From NCBI GenBank assembly GCA_028280505.1, contig JANQLO010000005.1, forward strand, positions 1-64,000: DNA of 64,000 bases, in the 5' to 3' direction. The notes beneath the pieces were generated by a model that did no database searches, was not told the DNA's origin, and saw only the letters and a list, made by a program, of their open reading frames with translations. Positions 37,492-45,416 of this stretch are shown piece after piece. Position numbers and translations under genes: made by a program. Each line of letters starts with the position of its first letter. Position 1 is the stretch's first letter. This DNA is from Chromatiales bacterium. Lineage in GTDB: Bacteria > Pseudomonadota > Gammaproteobacteria > Chromatiales > Chromatiaceae.

Positions 37492-39939
37492 ATGCAGCTG
37501 GGGCAGCGTGGCAATACCTCCGGTTCGTCGAAGTTCTTCAGCCTCAAGTGGAAGATAGGTCTGATCGTCAGCCTGATTCTGATCGTTATCAACTCGTCCA
37601 TTACGATTGCGGTCTACCGTCAATCCAATCTGCAGTTCAATGAACAAAAATTGGCGTTGTTGCAGCAGCAACAGCGCATGATGTCCGGCTTGTTACAGCG
37701 AGATTATGAACAGCTGACCGGCTTCGCCAATTTCATCCCCTTGTTGAGTGGTGGTATGGATGATGACGACGATGCAGCAACCGGATTGCGTGCAATACTT
37801 GAACGCCACAGCGCGTTGCTCGGTCTGGAGTGGGGTATCGAGGCGATATCCTATTTCAATGCCGCGGGACAGCGTGAGTACAGTTGGGCGGGTGAAGCCC
37901 AACGTGCAAGCCATTTACGCTTAGCTCGCCAAGCCGCCCAGACCGACGGGCCGACCGGCTGGCTCGAATGTGTCCAAAATTGTGTGCTGACTTTGGCTTT
38001 ACCTCAATTGGAAGGTAGCCTGCGCGGTGGAATTTTGGTGCTTAGTCGATCGGTTGCCGATGGTGTATTGGAGTTTCATCGGCTATCCGGCTCCGAGGCT
38101 GCGGTATTGGTTGTCCACCAGTCACATATCCGATCAAAGCCTGGAAAAGCCGACCGCCGTCTTGATGTCTGGGGCGTCGACGTGCCGGCGCTCAGTCATC
38201 CGGATCTTACCTTCGATGTACTGAAAGTGTTGCAGCGTCAATACCGCTTGCAGGAATTGACGCGCGAACCGGTCTTCGTCGAAAGCAAAGGTCAATGGTA
38301 TGCCTGCCTGTTGCGCTATGATGAGGCGGCCGGTGAAGGCACGGCGTTTATGGTCATCAGCCCGGTTAGTGAAGACCTGGCACAGCTCGCATCCGCCAAT
38401 CGTATGATTCTTACCGCCGGCATCGCGGGGCTGTTGGTGACCGGCTCGGTGCTCTTGGTGTTCTTGTGGACGCCGATGAACCGCATCCATCAGATTGTAG
38501 CGGCCCTGCCTGCATTAGCCCGTAGCGATTTCGCCATGTTGCGCAGAATGTTGCCGCAGCGGCGCGGTGGCGTGCTCAAAGATGAAATCGATGTTGTGGT
38601 CGATTCAGTGCAACAGTTGTCGGATGATCTCGAGAGCGCGTTGGAAGCGCGTGGCGAGGCCGAGAAGAATCTTGTTTGGTTGGCCGATCATGACCCCCTG
38701 ACAAATCTGTTCAACCGTCGACGTTTTCAGGAAGTGTTCGATCGCATTCTGGCACTTGCGGTGCGTTATAAACGCACGGGTGCATTGTTGTTTCTGGATC
38801 TCGATCAATTTAAGTACGTCAATGATCTCAGCGGTCATCAAGCTGGTGATTCGTTGCTGTTGCTGGTATCGGCCACGCTACGTGATGCGATTCGCCATAC
38901 TGATATTTTGGCGCGTCTCGGTGGAGATGAGTTCGCATTGGTTCTTCCCGAAGCCGATGCCGGCGATGCGATCTACATATCGAATAAACTGCAACATGAT
39001 CTCAAGCAGGTCGAGTTTTCGTCCAATGGGCGTGTGCACAAGATAAGCTGCAGTATCGGTATAACGCTGTTTCCCGATCATGGCAATGAGTTGAACGATT
39101 TGTTGGCCAATGCCGACATGGCGATGTATCAGGCAAAGGAGGCCGGTGGTGCTCGCTGGCATATGTATTCGCCGGACGAGTTGGCGAAGGAACTTTTGGC
39201 CTCACAGGCAAAATGGCGTGAACGTATCACTCAAGCCTTGATGGAAGACGCCTTTGTGTTGCACTACCAGCCGATTTACGATCTCAGTGCCGGCTGTGTT
39301 ACACGCTACGAGACCTTGGTTCGCATGCGTGATGTTTCCGGAACGCTGATCTTCCCCGACAAGTTTATTCCGGTTGCCGAGGAGTCCGGGCAGATCCGTG
39401 ATATCGACCGTTGGGTCATTCGCAAGGCAATCGAATGTGTGCAGGACAATCCGACCTTGTCGCTGGCGGTCAATTTGTCCGGCCGGGTGTTGGATGATCC
39501 GTCATTACTGGCGTGGTTCCATGTTCAGTTGCAAGAGAGTGCGATCGATCCGTCGCGATTGATTGTCGAGATCACCGAAACCGCGGCAGTGGCCAATGTG
39601 CAGGATGCCATTACTTTCATGCGTGAAATCAAGGCACTCGGCTGCCGCTTTGCGCTGGATGACTTCGGTAGTGGTTTTTCGTCTTTTGCTTATCTGAAAC
39701 AGTTGCCGGTGGACATCGTCAAGATTGACGGTGCGTTCATCCAGAATCTTGCTACCAGCGACCAGGATCAGTTGTTTGTCAAGGCCCTGACCGATGTTGC
39801 CAAGGGGCTCGGCAAGATCACGGTTGCGGAGTTTGTCGAGGACGCCGAGACTTTGCGTTTGCTCCAAAATTTCGGGGTGGATTTTGCGCAGGGCTATTAC
39901 ATAGGGCGTCCGTCGCCAAAGATGCGCGATACTGTCTGA
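37492..39939 (+). CDS. Membrane GGDEF-EAL protein with periplasmic sensor
   Basis: An 815-residue protein: N-terminal helix (about 18-42), a large periplasmic domain with cysteines in ECVQNC, a second helix (about 305-330), HAMP-like linker, then GGDEF with intact RLGGDEFAL and an EAL domain with YETLVRM (ETL in place of EAL), NLSGRVL, ITETA, DDFGSGFSSFAYLKQLPVDIVKIDG and QGYYIGRP. Both c-di-GMP synthesis and hydrolysis residues look largely kept, so activity direction is open. It follows the porin by 12 bp. Confidence 0.9.
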   Translation: MQLGQRGNTSGSSKFFSLKWKIGLIVSLILIVINSSITIAVYRQSNLQFNEQKLALLQQQQRMMSGLLQRDYEQLTGFANFIPLLSGGMDDDDDAATGLRAILERHSALLGLEWGIEAISYFNAAGQREYSWAGEAQRASHLRLARQAAQTDGPTGWLECVQNCVLTLALPQLEGSLRGGILVLSRSVADGVLEFHRLSGSEAAVLVVHQSHIRSKPGKADRRLDVWGVDVPALSHPDLTFDVLKVLQRQYRLQELTREPVFVESKGQWYACLLRYDEAAGEGTAFMVISPVSEDLAQLASANRMILTAGIAGLLVTGSVLLVFLWTPMNRIHQIVAALPALARSDFAMLRRMLPQRRGGVLKDEIDVVVDSVQQLSDDLESALEARGEAEKNLVWLADHDPLTNLFNRRRFQEVFDRILALAVRYKRTGALLFLDLDQFKYVNDLSGHQAGDSLLLLVSATLRDAIRHTDILARLGGDEFALVLPEADAGDAIYISNKLQHDLKQVEFSSNGRVHKISCSIGITLFPDHGNELNDLLANADMAMYQAKEAGGARWHMYSPDELAKELLASQAKWRERITQALMEDAFVLHYQPIYDLSAGCVTRYETLVRMRDVSGTLIFPDKFIPVAEESGQIRDIDRWVIRKAIECVQDNPTLSLAVNLSGRVLDDPSLLAWFHVQLQESAIDPSRLIVEITETAAVANVQDAITFMREIKALGCRFALDDFGSGFSSFAYLKQLPVDIVKIDGAFIQNLATSDQDQLFVKALTDVAKGLGKITVAEFVEDAETLRLLQNFGVDFAQGYYIGRPSPKMRDTV

Positions 39940-40064
39940 GGGCAGGTTTTTGAGTTGCCCACCGAAGTCGGTTTTGCGAACTACCGCTACTGACCGGTGG
40001 AATGTCTACGACGTTTTCGCGTCATTCTTCATTACTCGTTGCATAAGTGCGCTAGTGTTACGAC

Positions 40065-40757
40065 ATGTTTCCTATACAAAACGTATGGACAATTCGCCTA
40101 CTCGTCTGTTTGTCGCTGACAAGCCTTTCCGCATGGGTATTCGCGAATGCTGCCGAAGACGAGTGGCCGGACTGGGTTAAGGCCGAGGAAAGCCTGCATC
40201 AGCGTATCGCCAAGGTGAATGAAGGTCATTTGACGTTTCTGGCGAACCAGCCCACCTCGCCGGTACATCACCATCACAACCGTATTGTTATTTCCGAACA
40301 CTCGCTGGTCGATGGTTGGGTGGCTTTGGAGCAGTGCCACGATAATCTCGATCAGGTTGCCGCGTTGCAGATCATTTTCAATCCTCAACGTTCACGTTTG
40401 TTGGAGGTCATCAGCTTCGACAATATCCAGTCGGCTGTCGCCGAAGATCACTCCGTTCAGTTGCGTGGCGTGCAGGCGCACTCACGGGTGTGTTTGCGGC
40501 TGGAAACCAAGGCCCTGCGGCTGGTCGCGAACGATGTATTCGAGTTGAAGAACGGGCCCTTCATGCGACGCTTTTTGGACGGTTACTATCCGATGCGGGT
40601 AAGTCTTGCCATCGAGTATCCCGAAAACCTGAGTTTGGCGGATTTCTCGCCCGGCATGCAGCCCGGTTTTTCGGTTTCGCAGACACCTGGCCGCGTCGCG
40701 GCGGAAGCGTTATTTGAAGGTATGCTACGGACGAGCTTCCGGTTTATGACGGATTGA
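40065..40757 (+). CDS. Exported protein of unknown function
   Basis: A 230-residue protein with a signal peptide (about 1-29), a HHHH run near residue 70 (SPVHHHHNRIVIS) that could bind metal, two cysteines in the mature part (C92, C144), and a mixed beta-rich body ending FRFMTD. No family recognised. Its stop overlaps or abuts the HDOD gene that follows, so they are probably one transcription unit. Confidence 0.65.
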   Translation: MFPIQNVWTIRLLVCLSLTSLSAWVFANAAEDEWPDWVKAEESLHQRIAKVNEGHLTFLANQPTSPVHHHHNRIVISEHSLVDGWVALEQCHDNLDQVAALQIIFNPQRSRLLEVISFDNIQSAVAEDHSVQLRGVQAHSRVCLRLETKALRLVANDVFELKNGPFMRRFLDGYYPMRVSLAIEYPENLSLADFSPGMQPGFSVSQTPGRVAAEALFEGMLRTSFRFMTD

Positions 40758-40777
40758 TTGACGCTAAACTGCGAGCA

Positions 40778-42079
40778 ATGACGACAAGCACTTTGTCGTC
40801 TCAATTCAAGGCGACTTTTGCCGATAATTTCAGCATGCCAGACTATCGTGATCCTGATGTACTTCGAAAAGTCCGCATGCTTTCGGAACTGCCTCCCTGG
40901 CAGCTCGAAGTGGTCGCCGAGGCGGTCGATGTCATCGAGCTAAAAAAGGGTAAGCGCTTGCTCGAACGTGGCTCCGACGACGGGCATACGTATTTTCTCA
41001 CTGAAGGGGATGTCAATCTGATTGCCGCCGGCGAAGATGCCAGTACCGTCGTTTCCGGCAGCGATACCGTAAAGGCGCCGTTGGCGAATTTGCGGCCACG
41101 TATTTTCGACGTCGAGACCATGACGCGGGTGCAGGTGATTCGGGTGCCGGACGTCGTGCTCAGTGCGGCGGGCTGTAGTCGCTTGGGTGGCCCCGCTATC
41201 ACTGTCGAAAGCCCCTTGGAGGAGGCGCGACATCAGGCGGAGTCGCGTCTGAGTTTTCATCTCTATCGCGATCTGAAAAATGATGTCGCAGTATTGCCGA
41301 GCTTGCCGGATCTGGCGCTGCGCATACGCCGTGCCATCGATGACGAAACCAGTGATGCGCGCACTATCGCGCGATTGGTCGAATCGGATCCTGCGATGGC
41401 TGCAAAGCTGTTGAAGGCCGCGAACAGTGCGCTCTACGGCGGCCTTGGCGGCGTCGAGACGACCTCTTCAGCGGTGGTCAGGCTCGGTATGCAGACGACG
41501 CGTCAATTAGTGATGACTTTCGCGTTGAAGGAGGTATTCGTAAGTGAGGATGCCGCCATTCGACGGCGTATGCAGGAATTATGGAAGCACAGTGCCCATA
41601 TCGCGGCTTTGTGTTTCGTTCTGGCCCGTGAGATTAAAGGTTTGCAGGCCGAGGAGGCATTGCTGATCGGTCTCGTGCACGATGTCGGCGTAATTCCGAT
41701 TTTCAATTATGCCGACAAATATCCTGAGCTGACCGAAGATCCGTCGACGCTTGATGCGACCATTCAACGTATGCGCGGCGAACTCGGCGCGATGATCTTG
41801 CGTCAATGGCATTTTCCCCCCGAGGTGGTTGCGGCCGCGCGCGATGCGGAGAATTGGACCCGCCGCCACAATAGTGCGGCTGATTTCAGCGACTTGGTGA
41901 TTGTGGCGCAGGTGCACGAGTTCATTCGCAAACACACCCTGGAAGGGCTACCACCGTTAGACGACGTATCGGCGATCCGCCGTGTGTTCGGTGATACTGC
42001 AACGCCAGAGAAGAGTTTGAAAGTACTGCACGATGCCAAGGCCCAGATAGACGAGATGCGCAGCGTGCTGCGCAGTTGA
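40778..42079 (+). CDS. HDOD domain protein with cNMP-binding-like N-terminus
   Basis: A 433-residue cytoplasmic protein. Residues 30-135 resemble a cyclic-nucleotide-binding roll (LSELPPWQLEVVAEAVDVIELKKGKRLLERGSDDGHTYFLTEGDV) but lack a clear phosphate-binding cassette. Residues 175-390 form an HDOD domain (LPSLPDLALRIRRAIDDE, DPAMAAKLLKAANSA, LIGLVHDVGVIPIF). HDOD proteins act in signalling without known catalysis. ATG at 40778 is used; a TTG at 40754 overlapping the previous stop is possible. Paralogue of the convergent gene next door. Confidence 0.85.
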   Translation: MTTSTLSSQFKATFADNFSMPDYRDPDVLRKVRMLSELPPWQLEVVAEAVDVIELKKGKRLLERGSDDGHTYFLTEGDVNLIAAGEDASTVVSGSDTVKAPLANLRPRIFDVETMTRVQVIRVPDVVLSAAGCSRLGGPAITVESPLEEARHQAESRLSFHLYRDLKNDVAVLPSLPDLALRIRRAIDDETSDARTIARLVESDPAMAAKLLKAANSALYGGLGGVETTSSAVVRLGMQTTRQLVMTFALKEVFVSEDAAIRRRMQELWKHSAHIAALCFVLAREIKGLQAEEALLIGLVHDVGVIPIFNYADKYPELTEDPSTLDATIQRMRGELGAMILRQWHFPPEVVAAARDAENWTRRHNSAADFSDLVIVAQVHEFIRKHTLEGLPPLDDVSAIRRVFGDTATPEKSLKVLHDAKAQIDEMRSVLRS

Positions 42080-42098
42080 GCATTCGCTGAGGGTTGAA

Positions 42099-43343
42099 TC
42101 AGTCGCCGCCGATCAACGCGCGAACCTCACGTATATCGGCTTCGGCTTCATCAAGTAAACGCAGCGAATGTCCGGGTGTCAGTTCGCCTCGCGCCAATTT
42201 TCCGTACGCAGGGATTGCGTCGATGAAGGGTCGCTCGTCTTGCCCCGGCGTTCCGACCAGGGCGTGCAGGCGGGCGAGTAACACCACATCGATGCTTTCC
42301 GGAATGGCCGAACCGGTGCGGTACCAATCGAAGGCGTGGCGTACGACATCGCCGAAAGCTTCCTCCAGGCGCCATTGTTTGAGTGTCAGGGCACCCGCAT
42401 CCATTCGCAGGCTATCGATGGCATAGTCGAGCACGACCTTACGCCGTGCCAGTATCGGATAGCGGTTGATACCGCCGATCACCGCCACCGCACCGATGTC
42501 GTGAATCAGGCCGGCGAGTAGGGCCTGTTCGGGATCAATACCGGGCGTTTCGCGACCGAGCACATAGGCGAGTGCGGCGACGTGGACAGCGTGCTGCCAA
42601 AGCTCCTCCATACGCGTCTTCAACGATTCGGAGCTGATTTTGAAAATGCTTTTGAGCAGACAGCTATAGACCAGGCTGCGAATTTTGTGGCGTCCGAGCC
42701 GGGTTGTCGCGTGCTGAATACTGGTGATTTTTTGTATACCACCGAAAGCCGCGCTGTTGACCACGCTGACCACGCGAGCCGACAGTGCCGGATCGAGCTG
42801 GATCATGCGTGCGATGTCGGCGTTTCCGTTGTTCGGGTCGTCGATGGCTTTGCCGATCTTCAGGGCGAGATCCGGCAGGCTGGGCAGTTCGCAATGCTGT
42901 GTTTGGAAATACTTGGTTAGCTGGGTCAGGGCTTCGCTTTCGTCTTTGGTGAGATTTGGCCGGCTTGGCTTGATCTCTTGGTGTTTGGTTTCCTTATCGG
43001 CCGGTCCAGCAACGGCGAGCAAGGTGCAGGGCTCTGCAGCGAACAGGCTTACGACGGCCGAATGCGATGGCAGAGGGTATCGTGCGTGCGCCGTGTCGGC
43101 GTGCAAGTGCAGCAAATAGCCCGTGGCGGTCTGGATCTGAATACTGCCGCGTTTCAGGAATAGGCACTGATCGTCGGGTAGGGCGCTGTCGACCACACCG
43201 GGTCGGATATCGATCCAACGGGCGGACATGGCCAGCGTGGCGAGGTCTGCACGTTTGGCATGGGCAAAAGTCGCCAGCGGTGCGAGATCGGCGATCTCCA
43301 CCTGTCGTGGCGAACGTTTACGGCCTAGCCATTTCGCGAACAC
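42099..43343 (-). CDS. HDOD domain protein (paralogue)
   Basis: A 414-residue protein: N-terminal regulatory region with residual cNMP-like features (APLATFAHAKRADLATLAMSARWIDI, CLFLKRGSIQIQTATGYLL) and a C-terminal HDOD (LPSLPDLALKIGKAIDDPNNGNADIARMIQLDPALSARVVSVVNSAAFGG, LLAGLIHDIGAVAVIGGINRYP). GTG at 43343 is chosen because AAGGAAGGGC stands just before it; an earlier GTG at 43415 is possible. Convergent with the preceding HDOD gene, 19 bp apart, and clearly its duplicate. Confidence 0.85.
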   Translation of the reverse strand: MFAKWLGRKRSPRQVEIADLAPLATFAHAKRADLATLAMSARWIDIRPGVVDSALPDDQCLFLKRGSIQIQTATGYLLHLHADTAHARYPLPSHSAVVSLFAAEPCTLLAVAGPADKETKHQEIKPSRPNLTKDESEALTQLTKYFQTQHCELPSLPDLALKIGKAIDDPNNGNADIARMIQLDPALSARVVSVVNSAAFGGIQKITSIQHATTRLGRHKIRSLVYSCLLKSIFKISSESLKTRMEELWQHAVHVAALAYVLGRETPGIDPEQALLAGLIHDIGAVAVIGGINRYPILARRKVVLDYAIDSLRMDAGALTLKQWRLEEAFGDVVRHAFDWYRTGSAIPESIDVVLLARLHALVGTPGQDERPFIDAIPAYGKLARGELTPGHSLRLLDEAEADIREVRALIGGD

Positions 43344-43500
43344 ATTGCCCTTCCTTACCGTTTCGTCCAGGCCGGTGACGCGGATCGGTAGCGGGCGTCT
43401 ACAGGCGGATACCACCTACAATGCGTTCCTTGCGCCCGTTAAGATCGCGCCGGGCAGACTGGTTTTGCCCTCGGCTATCGGCCGCGATAGGATTTTCTTT

Positions 43501-44142
43501 ATGAATATTCAAATCATTCCGGTTACCGCTTATGCCCAAAATTGCTCACTGCTGTGTTGTGAGACCAGTGGTAGCGCTGCCCTCGTCGATCCCGGTGGCG
43601 ATGTCGAAGAGATCCTGGCCGTCGTCGACAAGACTGGGGTCACTTTGGAAAAGATTCTGGTGACCCACGGACATTTCGACCATGTCGGTGCGGTCGGGCG
43701 GATGGCGCGCGAGTTGGCGTTGCCGATCGAAGGGCCGCACGAAGACGATCGTTTTTTGCTGGAAACGGTCCCGCAATGGTGCAGCCAGTTCGGTTTTCCG
43801 CCGGGTGAGGCCTTCGAGCCCGCGCGTTGGCTGAAGCAGGGCGACCGAGTCCGTTTTGGCGAGCAAATGCTCGACGTTCACCATTGTCCGGGGCATACGC
43901 CGGGACATATCGTGTTTTTCCATGGTGTCGAGCGTATCGCGGTAGTCGGTGACGTCATTTTTCAAGGGTCGATCGGGCGCACCGATTTTCCCCGTGGCGA
44001 CCATGCCACTTTGCTCCAGTCGATCCGTGAACGGATTTGGCCGTTGGGTGACGACGTAACGCTGTTGCCGGGCCATGGCCCCACGACGACGGTCGGTGAG
44101 GAACGGGCGCACAACCCGTTTTTACAGGGCGCTTACGGTTGA
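43501..44142 (+). CDS. Metallo-beta-lactamase-fold hydrolase (YcbL/glyoxalase II-like)
   Basis: A 213-residue protein with the binuclear metal motif THGHFDH (H56, H58, D60, H61), further ligands in CPGHTPGH and the GDVIFQGSIGRTDFP and LLPGHGPTTTVGEE motifs that mark the YcbL group of glyoxalase II-like hydrolases. It probably hydrolyses a thioester such as S-lactoylglutathione, an inference. Its start lies 158 bp from the divergent HDOD start. Confidence 0.87.
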   Translation: MNIQIIPVTAYAQNCSLLCCETSGSAALVDPGGDVEEILAVVDKTGVTLEKILVTHGHFDHVGAVGRMARELALPIEGPHEDDRFLLETVPQWCSQFGFPPGEAFEPARWLKQGDRVRFGEQMLDVHHCPGHTPGHIVFFHGVERIAVVGDVIFQGSIGRTDFPRGDHATLLQSIRERIWPLGDDVTLLPGHGPTTTVGEERAHNPFLQGAYG

Positions 44143-44150
44143 GGTACCGC

Positions 44151-45005
44151 TTATGCCCGGCTTACCTTGCCAAGGCCGTCGATGACATCTTCGAAGCGTG
44201 TGCTGAGTTTGAGTTGTAGCAGCGAGTCGGCGCGTGTCACCCCCGGTGTGATCGCTGCGATGGGTATGCCACGTTCGTCGGCCAGGCGGCAGAAGCGAAA
44301 GCCCGAGTAGACCATTAGTGACGAGCCGATCACCAGCAATGCGCCGGTGTCATACAGGGCATCGACAGCCTGTTCGACGCGTGATTTCGGAATGGTCTCT
44401 CCGAAGAACACCACGTCGGGCTTCAAGATGCCTCCGCAGGCCGGGCAATCAGGTACCGCGAAGCGACTGAAATCGCTGTGTTCCAGATAGGCATCGCCAT
44501 CGGGTGCGACGTCCGCGCTGAGTTTGGAGAAGGCTGGATTACGTTCGAGCAGTTCGGCCTGCAGTGGATCGCGCTCGAAGCGGGAGGCGCAGTCCAAGCA
44601 GATTATCCGGTCGAGCCGGCCGTGCAGATCGATTACCGCTTGGCTGCCGGCGGCTTGGTGCAGCCGGTCGACGTTCTGTGTGACCAATTGGGAAACCATG
44701 CCATTCGCCTCCCACTGTGCAAGGGCGATATGACACGCGTTGGGCTGTGCCTCGCGAAACCAGCGCCAGCCGACCAGGCTGCGGGCCCAATAACGTTGCC
44801 GAACGTGCAAGCGGTCGACGAAGTCGCGGTATTGAACCGGCGGGGGGCGTTTCCAATCGCCGTTTTCGTCACGGTATTCCGGGATCCCCGAACCCGTGCT
44901 GATACCGGCGCCGGTCAGCACGAACAAACGCGGATAGGTACTGAGAAAGGCCTCTAATTGTTCGATCGGCGTGGCAGCTCGCATCACGGTGTTAAGGGTT
45001 GACAT
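44151..45005 (-). CDS. NAD-dependent protein deacylase (sirtuin)
   Basis: A 284-residue Sir2 protein: GAGISTGSGIPEYRD (32-46), TQNVDRLHQAAGS, catalytic H128 in DLHGR, zinc ligands C136, C139, C187 and C190 (CLDC/CPAC), and GSSLMVYSG. The GIPEYRD form and length suggest the class II (SIRT4-like) branch rather than short CobB. It removes acyl groups from lysines using NAD. It converges with the MBL gene upstream in sequence. Confidence 0.9.
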   Translation of the reverse strand: MSTLNTVMRAATPIEQLEAFLSTYPRLFVLTGAGISTGSGIPEYRDENGDWKRPPPVQYRDFVDRLHVRQRYWARSLVGWRWFREAQPNACHIALAQWEANGMVSQLVTQNVDRLHQAAGSQAVIDLHGRLDRIICLDCASRFERDPLQAELLERNPAFSKLSADVAPDGDAYLEHSDFSRFAVPDCPACGGILKPDVVFFGETIPKSRVEQAVDALYDTGALLVIGSSLMVYSGFRFCRLADERGIPIAAITPGVTRADSLLQLKLSTRFEDVIDGLGKVSRA

Positions 45006-45088
45006 TTTATGAGCACATCATAGGTCTTTGAGACATTGAGCGGTTGACGGGCGTTCAAGACGTTGTCTCTCGTATAAATTGCATACCT

Positions 45089-45352
45089 AGTGGGCCAAGC
45101 GGTAAGTTCTGTCATGCTCAGAGCCACTGTGCGGGTGCGAATCAAGGCGCGTATTGCGGGCAATGGTCGCTCCCTTGGCAAAATACGCAACACCGAGTCG
45201 CGCTCGCACAGCGGCTCCCGAAGGGCCGCGCCACAAACATCGTGGGCTGCGTTGCAGTCCTTGAAAAGGGCCTGCCATTCCCTGCGGACTGCGTCTTGCC
45301 CACAATGTTTGTGGCGTGGCTGAGCATGACAGAACTTACCGCTTGGCCCACT
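45089..45352. mobile_element. 264-bp element with 33-bp perfect inverted repeats
   Basis: Left arm 45089-45121 (begins agtgggccaagcggtaagtt) and right arm 45320-45352 are exact reverse complements over 33 bp. Inside, 45229-45247 and 45298-45316 form a second 19-bp inverted repeat with one mismatch, so the whole element could fold into nested stems. No transposase or convincing gene is present and no clear target duplication was found. It lies just upstream of parC. MITE-like, no relation seen to the elements at 17 kb. Confidence 0.8.
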
Positions 45353-45416
45353 GGCGCCGTCATGTCGCGCCGACCGGTGTAAAATCCCGGCTGCATTTCC
45401 AGCGTTCAGAGACTCG

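Noticed and set aside
45087..45305. Frames inside the 264-bp inverted-repeat element
   Set aside because: They mirror the palindrome, lack ribosome sites and show no transposase motifs.
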